In this document: positions 1 to 7,604 of the stretch, one piece after another
How positions within the stretch are numbered: position 1 is the stretch's first letter
Layout of the letters: each line of letters begins with the position of its first letter
Assembly (NCBI GenBank): GCA_046318595.1
Contig: JBKCTV010000010.1
Coordinates: forward strand, 1 to 64,000
Source: DAITMV01 sp046318595
GTDB lineage: Bacteria; Pseudomonadota; Gammaproteobacteria; Burkholderiales; Burkholderiaceae_B
Reading direction: 5' to 3'
DNA length: 64,000 nucleotides
Program-made: the position numbers and the translations under genes
The notes under the pieces: generated by a model
Told to the model about the DNA's origin: nothing
Seen by the model: only the letters and a program-made list of their open reading frames with translations
The model's database searches: none

Positions 1-507
1 GACGAGGTCGGCCGGGTCGTGGTCGACACCAAATACAACGGCAACGCGCTGTTCGACGCCACCAATAAATCGGTCAACCTGCAAGTCGGTGCCAACGCCG
101 CCGACACGCTCACCAGCAACCTGACCAGCGACGGCACCGCCACCGGCGATGACCTGCAGACCAGCTTGGGCGGCACCACCGTCGCAGCGATTGCCACTGC
201 ATTGGGCGACATCACAAGCACGGCCACCGCCACCACCGCGATCACTGCGCTGGATACCAACATCGACGTCGTCTCCAACCTGCGCGCATCGGCCGGCGCC
301 GGGCAGAGCCGCCTCGAACAGGTCATCTCCAACCTGGAGACCCAGGCCACCAACCTCTCTGCCGCCCGTGGCCGGATTCTGGACACCGACTTTGCCAAGG
401 AAACCGCTTCGCTCACCCGCATGCAGATCCTGCAACAGGCCGGCACCGCCATGCTGAGCCAGGCAAATCAACTGCCCCAGGGCGTGCTCAGCCTGCTCAA
501 AGGCTGA
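1..507 (+). CDS. fliC: Flagellin, C-terminal part (5' end outside window)
   Basis: This is the last 168 residues of a flagellin, the subunit of the extracellular flagellar filament. The frame is already open at base 1 (DEVGRVVVDTKYNGN), so the start lies outside the window. The conserved C-terminal D1/D0 region is visible as NLRASAGAGQSRLEQ and the closing helix ILQQAGTAMLSQANQLPQ, which packs the filament core and in this family is bound by the chaperone FliS. A second, complete flagellin follows 308 bases later. A central 42-residue stretch matches that paralogue at 40 positions, although many codons differ silently. Family assignment is certain; which flagellin allele this is cannot be told. 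Confidence 0.95.
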   Translation, partial: DEVGRVVVDTKYNGNALFDATNKSVNLQVGANAADTLTSNLTSDGTATGDDLQTSLGGTTVAAIATALGDITSTATATTAITALDTNIDVVSNLRASAGAGQSRLEQVISNLETQATNLSAARGRILDTDFAKETASLTRMQILQQAGTAMLSQANQLPQGVLSLLKG

Positions 508-815
508 GCGCTAACAAAGCCAGTCTGGCAAAACACCGCAGTTTGAATTGCGGTCACAGTTTGGAATTTTAGGTGAACCCCGCCGTTCGAAAGTATTCAT
601 TTACGGCGTCCGCCACTTAAGTTTGCAAAAAGCCAGCGCCCTAATCCATTTAGCCGATATTTTTCAAGCCGGTCACCCCACGCGGGTGACTTTTGCATTT
701 GTAACTCCACCCCGTTAACAGCTACATCGGTGCAAGACATCGAGTAAACAGAAAGGCAAATTCAGTTCAATTAAACGACTGACGAGTCATTCATCAACGT
801 GAAGGAGTTTTATCC
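508..815 (+). other. Intergenic region between the two flagellin genes
   Basis: These 308 bases contain no credible gene. They hold a hairpin followed by TTTT (672-694), a GCCGATAT octamer at 653-660 that resembles the -10 element of flagellar sigma-28 promoters, and a TTAAGTTT at 617-624 that resembles its -35. The gap between the two is too long for one promoter, so the promoter of the second flagellin is not settled. A good ribosome binding site (GAAGGAG, 801-807) ends 8 bases before the ATG at 816. Confidence 0.6.
672..694 (+). terminator. Rho-independent terminator after first flagellin
   Basis: A perfect 7-bp stem (GTCACCC 672-678 with GGGTGAC 684-690) encloses a 5-base loop and is followed at once by TTTT. 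It lies 165 bases after the stop of the first flagellin and would separate the two flagellin transcripts. Confidence 0.65.
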
Positions 816-1676
816 ATGTTATCGATTAATACCAACACCGCGTCCCTGGCGGCTCAGCGAAACCTGAGCACGAACGGCTCGGGTTTGCAAACATCGATCG
901 AGCGTTTATCTTCCGGTTTGCGGGTCAACTCCGCAAAAGACGATGCGGCCGGGTTAGCCATCTCAGACAGGATGAACGCCCAGGTTCGCGGCATGGCGGT
1001 CGCCGCCCGCAATGCAAACGATGGCGTCTCGAAACTGCAAGTCGCCGACGGCGCTTTGGGGAAAATCAGCGATAACCTGCAACGAATGCGCGAACTGGCC
1101 GTCCAGTCGAGTAACGGTACCCTCAACAACACCGATCGCGCCAATTTGAACCGGGAATATACGGAACTCGCCAACGAAGTTGGCCGGGTCGCAGTCGATA
1201 CCAAATTCAACGGCAACGCCGTATTTGTCGCCGCCAACAAATCCATCAGCTTGCAGATCGGCGCCAATGCCTCGGATACCTTGACATCGAATCTGACCAG
1301 CGACGGCACGGCCACAGGCGACGATTTGCAGACCAGTTTAGGCGGCACCACCGCGGCTGCGATCGCCACGGCGCTGGGCGACATCACCAGCTCGGGCAAT
1401 GCCACCACCGCCATGGGCACGATGGACACGCAGATCGACAACGTCTCGAATCTTCGCGCCTCGGTGGGCGCCGGTCAAAGCCGTTTAGAACAAGTTGTCT
1501 CGAACCTCGACAGTCAGTCGAGCAGCTTATCGGCAGCACGGGGCCGCATCATCGACACGGACTTTGCGAAAGAAACCGCTTCGCTGACACGGTCGCAGAT
1601 TCTGCAACAGGCGGGCACCGCGATGCTGGCGCAGGCAAACCAGCTACCCCAGAACGTGCTCTCGTTGCTGAGATAA
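816..1676 (+). CDS. fliC: Flagellin
   Basis: Complete flagellin of 286 residues. It has the N-terminal D0/D1 signature (MLSINTNTASLAAQRNL, then RLSSGLRVNSAKDDAAGLAI) and the C-terminal D1/D0 signature (LRASVGAGQSRLEQ, ILQQAGTAMLAQANQ). The length is at the short end for the family, so the exposed D2/D3 domains are absent or minimal and the surface is limited to a central loop around residues 140-195. The start is fixed by GAAGGAG 8 bases upstream. It uses TTA and TCG codons more freely than the upstream paralogue. Genes for FlaG, FliD and FliS follow in the usual betaproteobacterial order. Confidence 0.97.
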   Translation: MLSINTNTASLAAQRNLSTNGSGLQTSIERLSSGLRVNSAKDDAAGLAISDRMNAQVRGMAVAARNANDGVSKLQVADGALGKISDNLQRMRELAVQSSNGTLNNTDRANLNREYTELANEVGRVAVDTKFNGNAVFVAANKSISLQIGANASDTLTSNLTSDGTATGDDLQTSLGGTTAAAIATALGDITSSGNATTAMGTMDTQIDNVSNLRASVGAGQSRLEQVVSNLDSQSSSLSAARGRIIDTDFAKETASLTRSQILQQAGTAMLAQANQLPQNVLSLLR

Positions 1677-1698
1677 AGCGTTTGACGCTAAAGCGAAC

Positions 1699-1730
1699 CC
1701 GGGGAAGATTTCCCCGGTCTATCATTTTCG
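1699..1730 (+). terminator. Terminator after fliC
   Basis: An 8-bp perfect stem (CCGGGGAA 1699-1706, TTCCCCGG 1710-1717) with a 3-base loop begins 22 bases after the fliC stop and is followed by the T-rich tract TCTATCATTTT. It is a strong intrinsic terminator that should isolate the abundant flagellin message from flaG. Confidence 0.8.
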
Positions 1731-1834
1731 ATTTTGGCAACAAACATTCGATTGAAGAAAGCTGAAAAACAGTCGTTAATTAGATTAAAGACGACACGCA
1801 TCCGCGTTAGGATGCGAGAAGGATGGTGATTGAC

Positions 1835-2191
1835 ATGAAAATATCCGGGAACCTGGAATCGTATGCAGAGCTCGGTACAGGACACAGTCTGCGAACAGCA
1901 CCATCTGGTAAAGTTCGCACGACCGATCCGTACTTGCCGCCCAACAAACCCGAGCCGGCGCAGCCATCAGCGGTCGAATTGAAAGGCGCGGTCGAGCGGG
2001 TCAGCGAAGCATTGAAAACGACCAACTTGAGTGTCAAGTTTTCCGAAGACTCCGACAGCGGCCAGACGGTCGTTCAGGTGGTCGACGGCGAAACCAACAC
2101 GGTGCTGCGGCAGATTCCGTCGGTCGAAATGTTGGCGCTGTCGAAATCGCTCGAAAAAATGCAGGGCCTGCTGATCCGGCAACAAGCCTGA
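1835..2191 (+). CDS. flaG: FlaG family flagellar protein
   Basis: A 118-residue protein ending in the FlaG domain: LSVKFSEDSDSGQTVVQVVD followed by TNTVLRQIPSVEML. FlaG proteins affect filament length and assembly in several polar flagellates, but their mechanism is poorly defined. An in-frame ATG at 1823 would add four residues, but AAGG lies directly against it. The ATG at 1835 has AGAAGG about 12 bases upstream and was preferred. The gene sits between fliC and fliD, its usual place. Confidence 0.85.
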   Translation: MKISGNLESYAELGTGHSLRTAPSGKVRTTDPYLPPNKPEPAQPSAVELKGAVERVSEALKTTNLSVKFSEDSDSGQTVVQVVDGETNTVLRQIPSVEMLALSKSLEKMQGLLIRQQA

Positions 2192-2217
2192 CAGCTCGGG
2201 ATTATTGGAGATGAATC

Positions 2218-3858
2218 ATGGTTGGCATCACATCGGCAGGAATCGGTTCTGGCCTGGACGTCGAAGGCATCATTTCGAAACTGATGAGTGTTGAGCAAGC
2301 GCCGCTGACGAAAATCCGGAGCACCGAAACCGAAACCAAAACCAAAATCTCTATTTACGGAATGATCCAAAGCTCGGCAAACAGTTTACAGGCTGCCGCT
2401 GAGACTCTGCGGTCAAGTCAATCTCTGAATCCGATGAAAAGCGCCTCCAGCGATACCACGAAAATCAGTGCGACCGCCAGCAGCACGGCCACCGCTGGCA
2501 GGTATTCGCTGACGGTGAGTCAACTGGCACAGGCTCAGCGTTTAGTGGCCGACCGGGTCGCCAGCCCAGATACGGTCATCGGCACCGGCAGTCTGAACAT
2601 CACGCTCGGCAGCTATGACTCGGTGCAAAACACCTTTACGGCCGACGCCAGCAAGACGCCGGTCACGGTCACGATCGGTGCAGGTCAGCAAACGCTGGCG
2701 GGTGTGCGCGATGCCATCAACAACGCCAACGCCGGTGTGCAAGCCTCGATCGTCAACGATGGTCAGGGTTACCGGCTGAGTATCGTTAGCAAGGAAACCG
2801 GCGCGGTCAACAGCCTGCAAATCACCACGGGCGACAATGACGGTACCAACACCGATGGGAGCGGCCTGTCGCAATTCGCGTACAACCCAACGGCCACCGC
2901 CGGCAGTGGAAAAAACCTCACCGAGAAACAGCCGGCGCTCGATGCACTGTTGAAACTCAACGGCATCGATATTCAAAAACCGGGCAACACCGTCACCGAT
3001 GCGATCGACGGCGTCACATTCAATCTGGCACAGGTCACGAGCACGCCGGTGACTATCGATGTCGCACGCGACACCGACACCCTAAAAACCAATCTCAACA
3101 CTTTCGTCAAAGCCTACAACGACCTCAACGGCAAGTTATCCGATCAGCAGACCAAAGGCGCCACACTGCAATCGGACACAGGGCCGGGCGCGCTGCAACG
3201 GCAGTTGCGCAGTCTGGTCACCAAAACTTTGCCGGCTTACTCGAGCCAGATTTCCGACATTGGTTTGAGTTTCGATAAAACCGGTGTGCTGTCGCTCAAC
3301 AACACCAAGCTCGATGCCGCGCTCACAAAAAATCCCGCCATCGTGCAAAACATTTTTGCCGATACCGGTATCAGTACCGATGCGCGGGTTTCGTTCATCT
3401 CGGCCACTGCGAAAACGCCATTGGCCACCTATGACGTGAACGTCAGTACGGCACCGGGCAATGGCGTGTCGGTGCAAGGCGGGTTCAACAATACGATCGG
3501 CATAGGGCTGGGCAACAATCTGAGTGCGCCGGTCGGCAGCGCGATGGAAGGCTTGAATGTGAAGATCGCCAATGGCGCGAGCGGCGCCCTGGGAACGTTG
3601 ACATTTTCGCGGGGGATCGCGACAAGCCTGAGCAACTGGGTCGACAATTTGAACGCTGATGGCGGCGCCTTGCAGACTCGCACCGCATCATTGAACAATC
3701 AGCTCAAGCGCATGACGGCCGATGAAACCAGGCTCAACAACAAGCTGGCCGACATCGAAAAACGCTACCGGGCCCAATACGCCGCGCTCGACACCATGAT
3801 CGCGAGCATGAACCAGACGAGCTCATACCTTACGCAGCAATTGAGCAACAGCAAGTAA
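2218..3858 (+). CDS. fliD: Flagellar filament capping protein FliD (hook-associated protein 2)
   Basis: FliD forms the cap at the growing filament tip and guides flagellin insertion. The 546-residue protein shows the family start GIGSGLDVEGIISKLMSVE, an N-terminal coiled segment, a long Thr/Ser/Asn-rich centre, and the C-terminal helix ending LDTMIASMNQTSSYLTQQL. Length is ordinary for betaproteobacteria. TTGGAG precedes the ATG at normal spacing. Chaperone gene fliT, for FliD, lies two genes downstream. Confidence 0.97.
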   Translation: MVGITSAGIGSGLDVEGIISKLMSVEQAPLTKIRSTETETKTKISIYGMIQSSANSLQAAAETLRSSQSLNPMKSASSDTTKISATASSTATAGRYSLTVSQLAQAQRLVADRVASPDTVIGTGSLNITLGSYDSVQNTFTADASKTPVTVTIGAGQQTLAGVRDAINNANAGVQASIVNDGQGYRLSIVSKETGAVNSLQITTGDNDGTNTDGSGLSQFAYNPTATAGSGKNLTEKQPALDALLKLNGIDIQKPGNTVTDAIDGVTFNLAQVTSTPVTIDVARDTDTLKTNLNTFVKAYNDLNGKLSDQQTKGATLQSDTGPGALQRQLRSLVTKTLPAYSSQISDIGLSFDKTGVLSLNNTKLDAALTKNPAIVQNIFADTGISTDARVSFISATAKTPLATYDVNVSTAPGNGVSVQGGFNNTIGIGLGNNLSAPVGSAMEGLNVKIANGASGALGTLTFSRGIATSLSNWVDNLNADGGALQTRTASLNNQLKRMTADETRLNNKLADIEKRYRAQYAALDTMIASMNQTSSYLTQQLSNSK

Positions 3859-3936
3859 GTTTAAAAAAGCCAGATAAAGAGACGTTTTTCGCTCGCTGTT
3901 TTCGTGATGCTTGGGCTTATGATTATCGGGAACGCT

Positions 3937-3944
3937 GCCGTTAA
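3937..3944 (+). promoter_or_regulatory. Possible sigma-28 -10 element before fliS
   Basis: GCCGTTAA matches the flagellar sigma-28 (FliA) -10 pattern and lies 46 bases before the fliS ATG. The sequence where the -35 should be (TATGATTA, 3918-3925) is only a weak match, so this is a guess. Confidence 0.3.
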
Positions 3945-3990
3945 ATAAAACATCGGTAGCCATTACTTAACTCGATAGAGAAGCCATTTT

Positions 3991-4395
3991 ATGTTCGGAG
4001 CCAAAGCTTACGCGCAGGTCGGTCTGGAATCAGGCGTCAACAGCGCTTCTCCGCATCAACTGATTTTAATGCTTTACGATGGCGCAGTGCAGGCCATCAT
4101 TCAGGCGCAGATTTACATGGCGAGCAACGCCATCGAAGAAAAAGGCGCTGCGATCTCCAAGGCCATCCGCATCATCGACGAGGGGCTGAAAGCCGGGCTG
4201 GACATGAAGACCGGCGGCGACCTGGTGGAACAGCTATCCATCCTGTACGGCTTCGTCTCGCGGGAACTGATCCTGGCATCGGCGCAGAGCGACCCGCAAC
4301 GTCTGCAGGACTGCATCGACTTACTGAAAGATTTGCGAGGCGCATGGGCAGCGATTGGTAGCCCTCAGCCACAACCAGAGGCAATCACGCCATGA
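3991..4395 (+). CDS. fliS: Flagellin export chaperone FliS
   Basis: A 134-residue all-helical FliS. The family segment GVNSASPHQLILMLYDGAVQ is present near residues 15-40. FliS binds the C-terminal helix of flagellin in the cytoplasm, prevents early polymerisation and delivers it to the export gate. Its stop overlaps the fliT start by four bases (ATGA), indicating translational coupling. Confidence 0.96.
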   Translation: MFGAKAYAQVGLESGVNSASPHQLILMLYDGAVQAIIQAQIYMASNAIEEKGAAISKAIRIIDEGLKAGLDMKTGGDLVEQLSILYGFVSRELILASAQSDPQRLQDCIDLLKDLRGAWAAIGSPQPQPEAITP

Positions 4396-4754
4396 ATACG
4401 ACACTCGAACACGACACCATCGTTCTGCAGTTTTATGCCTCGATCGCCGAAGCCAGCGGTCAGATGCTTGATGCCGCGCGCAACGGCGACTGGGATACCT
4501 TGTGCCTGGCGGAAAAACATTGTGCCAGTCTGATCGGCCGCCTGCAGACCACGTATCGCAGCACCGGGACGGATGCGCACTCGATCACCGACAGCGAAAA
4601 ACGCCGGCGGATCGCCTATATAAAAAAAATCCTGGCCGACGACGCCGCGATTCGCAACATCACCGAACCTCGCCTCAAACAGCTCGAAAGCTTTTTGCAG
4701 GTTTCCAGCAATTCGCAAAAACTGAATAGCACATACGGCTATTCTCGTCCCTGA
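4392..4754 (+). CDS. fliT: Flagellar protein FliT (FliD chaperone)
   Basis: A 120-residue helical protein in the fliT position directly after fliS. It has a charged N-terminal helix pair and the segment RRIAYIKKILADDAAIR typical of betaproteobacterial FliT. FliT family members chaperone the cap protein FliD, and in enterics also restrain FlhDC; whether the second role holds here is unknown. The assignment rests on position, size and weak motif similarity. Confidence 0.8.
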   Translation: MNTTLEHDTIVLQFYASIAEASGQMLDAARNGDWDTLCLAEKHCASLIGRLQTTYRSTGTDAHSITDSEKRRRIAYIKKILADDAAIRNITEPRLKQLESFLQVSSNSQKLNSTYGYSRP

Positions 4755-4759
4755 CACAT

Positions 4760-5998
4760 ATGGTCGCTGCCACCCGCTCCGCCCCGCCAGGAACTACCGC
4801 GCTGATCGCCAGCGAGCGGATCGGCGCCGACCGTCCCGGGATTGCGGCGCTCATCGCCATTCTGTCCAAACAGTTACCCTTACCCACAGCCCAGCAGTTC
4901 GCCGGCCAGACCGTCAATGCCAAAATGGTCGAGAACCAGGGCGACGGTCAGATTCGGGTCGATATCGACGGACAAATCATTCAGGTCCGTGTTCAACCCA
5001 ACACCAAGCTGCCGCCGGCAGGACAAAACTTAGTGCTGACCCTGGCGTTCGACACAGAAACGGCACAGCCTGCCATTACACAAGCCGGTCAAACGGCGAC
5101 GCGCTCGCTGGCGGGAATCGACAAGCTACAGCGCACGGCCGAGCAATCCGGCAAGACGCAAACGGATGAGACCAACAGCAGCACGGTGGACGGTTTGTCG
5201 AAAGGTGCAAGACTGATAGGCGCTATCGAATCGCTGAGCCCCCGCACCCCTTTACAGATCATCAGCTTACCGGACTCGCTTTTGCAGGCGCAGGCTGACG
5301 ATGCGCACCCGGCGGCAGTGCTGCCAAACCCATCCGGCGGCCCGCCCTCCCGCCAAGACCCGGCCGCGCACCTCAGCGCCGCGAACACCGCGCCGCTGCT
5401 GGCACCGGAGCAGTCCAGCCCGGCGCAAACCTTGGCTCGAGGCGTCTCCGACGCCGTGGAACACAGCGGCTTGTTTTACGAATCGCATTTGCAGCAATGG
5501 GCAAAAGGCGAGCGGTCGCTCGAAGCGCTGGCCAAGGAACCGCAGGCTGCCTGGCCCGCCGAACAGGTCATCAAAACCGGCGTCGATGGATCCAACCCGG
5601 ACAACCTGCCACCATCCGCGAAAATGGCGTCAATGCAACTGCAAATGCTCGACGTGCCGCGCTTAAGCCTCAGCCTGCCCGGCTTTGGACTGAGCGCCGT
5701 CGCCATTGAGATTCAACCCGACGACGGGCCAGACGGATGCCCCGACGAGCAAACCAATGACGAACATCCGGCCAACCGCATCTGGTCGGCCCGTCTCAAG
5801 CTGAGCATGCCGCGGCTGGGCGACATTCATGCCGGGATCCGGCTCATCGATAAACAGATCGATATTCAGTTGCGCACGAACGCGCCGGCCGCCGAGCAAA
5901 TCAATAGCGAGTGGCCCGACATTCAAAGCACCCTGCACGCACTGGGTTTGTCCTTACAACATGCCGGCGCGCATGCGCAGGAGCCCCCCGATGCCTGA
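4760..5998 (+). CDS. FliK-like protein (hook-length control C-terminal domain)
   Basis: A 412-residue protein with a low-complexity, Pro/Ala/Gln-rich N-terminal two thirds and a C-terminal domain resembling the FliK substrate-switch domain: WSARLKLSMPRLGDIHAGIR, then a paired segment ending STLHALGLSLQHAGA. FliK measures hook length and triggers the change of export specificity through FlhB. A second, more typical FliK lies at 12879-14411. The ATG at 4760 lacks a strong ribosome binding site. The next gene, an FlhB-like switch protein, overlaps it by 8 bases, which supports an export-switch role. Confidence 0.75.
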   Translation: MVAATRSAPPGTTALIASERIGADRPGIAALIAILSKQLPLPTAQQFAGQTVNAKMVENQGDGQIRVDIDGQIIQVRVQPNTKLPPAGQNLVLTLAFDTETAQPAITQAGQTATRSLAGIDKLQRTAEQSGKTQTDETNSSTVDGLSKGARLIGAIESLSPRTPLQIISLPDSLLQAQADDAHPAAVLPNPSGGPPSRQDPAAHLSAANTAPLLAPEQSSPAQTLARGVSDAVEHSGLFYESHLQQWAKGERSLEALAKEPQAAWPAEQVIKTGVDGSNPDNLPPSAKMASMQLQMLDVPRLSLSLPGFGLSAVAIEIQPDDGPDGCPDEQTNDEHPANRIWSARLKLSMPRLGDIHAGIRLIDKQIDIQLRTNAPAAEQINSEWPDIQSTLHALGLSLQHAGAHAQEPPDA

Positions 5999-6299
5999 GC
6001 TCGACACCGCGATTTACGAGCGCCACGGGCGTTTGCAGGAAGCCGTTGCTCTGGCTTACGAAGCCGGCCATTCCGCGCCCCGCGTGGTCGCCAAAGGCAA
6101 AGGCCTGATCGCCGAACAAATCATTAAAAAAGCACAGGCCTCCGGTGTGTTCGTCCATGAATCCCGCGAGTTGATGTCGTTATTGATGCAAGTCGATTTG
6201 GATCAACAAATTCCCCCGGCGCTCTACCAAGTGATCGCCGAATTGCTCGCCTGGATCTACCGGGTGGAAAACCGTATTCAGCCAAAAGCCCACCCATGA
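5991..6299 (+). CDS. fhlB: FlhB C-terminal-like export switch protein (FhlB family)
   Basis: A 102-residue protein matching only the cytoplasmic C-terminal domain of FlhB/YscU: AVALAYEAGHSAPRVVAKGK then AEQIIKKAQASGVFVHESREL and LMQVDLDQQIPPALYQVIAE. It has no membrane segments. The NPTH autocleavage loop of full FlhB is absent; its place is taken by the YEAG segment. In other bacteria such stand-alone proteins can partly replace the FlhB domain, which is family knowledge. The ATG at 5991 follows GGAG by 7 bases and overlaps the FliK-like gene. Confidence 0.88.
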   Translation: MPELDTAIYERHGRLQEAVALAYEAGHSAPRVVAKGKGLIAEQIIKKAQASGVFVHESRELMSLLMQVDLDQQIPPALYQVIAELLAWIYRVENRIQPKAHP

Positions 6300-7057
6300 A
6301 GCCAGAATCTTATTTGCCGCCCCCGAGGGGAGCCATCGACGACCAGCTCGCAGCCACCGGCCATAACGACAAACAGACGGCGGCGATGCTGCAGGACATG
6401 CTGCATCGGAAGATACCGATTTTCGTCTTTTTCGACGAAATGAAAAATAAAGCGTTGACCGATATCGCTTATATCGATTTCAATAAAAAGCTGATGTTGC
6501 TGGAAATCCGACAAAGCGACTCGATCTCGATGCTCGTCTCCGGCTCGGAAAGCTGGCTCGGCGTTTGTATGCTGGACAACATCAAAGTACAGTTCACGAT
6601 ACAGAAGACGCGTTACATCAATTACGAGGGCAAACGGCTGATCGAAGCTTTGCTGCCTACATCGATATTTCGCCTGCAACGCCGAACGCTTTATCGGGTA
6701 CCGCTCGAAGACGAAATATCACCGGTCGCCATGGATTGTCATACGCCCAGGCAAAATATTTGGCAAAGCGAAGTGCTGAACCTAAGCCGGCGCGGCTGTG
6801 CCGTGCTAGTCGACGCAAAATTCGCACGGCTTTACAAAACCGGCGACGTGTTGCGCGTGAGTCTTGCTTTATCAGCCGACAGTACGCTCTACATCGACGT
6901 AGAAATAAAAACCATTCTGTTGACCACAGACGATCGTCCGGTGGCCCGCATCGGCTGTCAATTCATAGACTTGTCGCTGGCAAGCGCCCAAGCCCTGCAA
7001 AGCTTCGTAGTTGCGGCCGAACGCCAAGTGCGCATGCGCAGCTTCGGTCTTTCTTAG
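6296..7057 (+). CDS. ycgR: Flagellar brake protein YcgR (PilZ domain, c-di-GMP receptor)
   Basis: A 253-residue protein with the YcgR N-terminal domain followed by PilZ. The c-di-GMP binding motif is complete: RxxxR at residues 130-134 (RTLYR) and NxSxxG at 162-167 (NLSRRG). When loaded with c-di-GMP, YcgR acts at the flagellar switch and slows or biases the motor. The gene overlaps fhlB by four bases (ATGA). Its presence inside the flagellar operon, with EAL proteins at 19287-24315, indicates c-di-GMP control of motility. Confidence 0.93.
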   Translation: MKPESYLPPPRGAIDDQLAATGHNDKQTAAMLQDMLHRKIPIFVFFDEMKNKALTDIAYIDFNKKLMLLEIRQSDSISMLVSGSESWLGVCMLDNIKVQFTIQKTRYINYEGKRLIEALLPTSIFRLQRRTLYRVPLEDEISPVAMDCHTPRQNIWQSEVLNLSRRGCAVLVDAKFARLYKTGDVLRVSLALSADSTLYIDVEIKTILLTTDDRPVARIGCQFIDLSLASAQALQSFVVAAERQVRMRSFGLS

Positions 7058-7099
7058 CGCTGCCGCTGCGCGGGTTTGATCCTTCCGCCAACACGCGAT

Positions 7100-7408
7100 T
7101 CAAATCGGCATATTCATGATATCGGTATACGCCTGCACCACTTTATTACGCACCTGAACCGTCATCTGAAATTGCAAACTGGCTTTGTTCATCGCCAGAA
7201 CCGAATCCTCGATGCTTACCGAGGGATCGTTCATTTGCAAACCGCGCGACAAAGTGGCCGACGTTTCCTGAGTCCGGCTCGTCTTGGCCAGCATTTCCGT
7301 CAACAAGCTGGAAAAGTCCGTCCCGCTAGGCTCGACAGATTTTGCTTTAGCGGTGAAAGGATTCGCAGCACCAGCAGCAACCGTATTAAGTGCAGTCTTA
7401 TCGATCAT
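7100..7408 (-). CDS. fliE: Flagellar hook-basal body protein FliE
   Basis: A 102-residue protein with the FliE pattern: DFSSLLTEMLAKTSRTQ, then SIEDSVLAMNKASLQFQMTV and the end VVQAYTDIMNMPI. FliE joins the MS ring to the proximal rod and is one of the first proteins exported. It is transcribed away from fliF, as in Burkholderiales. The ATG at 7408 has GAGGG 5 bases upstream; an earlier in-frame alternative start has no such site. Confidence 0.95.
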   Translation of the reverse strand: MIDKTALNTVAAGAANPFTAKAKSVEPSGTDFSSLLTEMLAKTSRTQETSATLSRGLQMNDPSVSIEDSVLAMNKASLQFQMTVQVRNKVVQAYTDIMNMPI

Positions 7409-7604
7409 CGTGCCCTCGCAAAATACCAAAAGTCGATATGACGTTATACCCCAGGACTAACCTGTCGCAGCCCCCAAACAAGGACAAAAAACCGCTTTAA
7501 TTCATTTCAGAAATGCAATTGGCTGACGTTAACGCGGCTATTTGAAGCTTTAAAAAAAGGACGCTCCCCGCACAATAGTTGCATATTCAACCAAGCTTGA
7601 TGCC

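Noticed and set aside
653..660. GCCGATAT as a sigma-28 promoter with TTAAGTTT at 617-624
   Set aside because: The distance between the two elements is 28 bases, far from the about 11 expected, so they cannot be one promoter.
7521..7535. Sigma-54-like sequence between fliE and fliF (TTGGC...CGC)
   Set aside because: The invariant GG and GC are 11 bases apart instead of 10, and the rest of the -24 element does not match.
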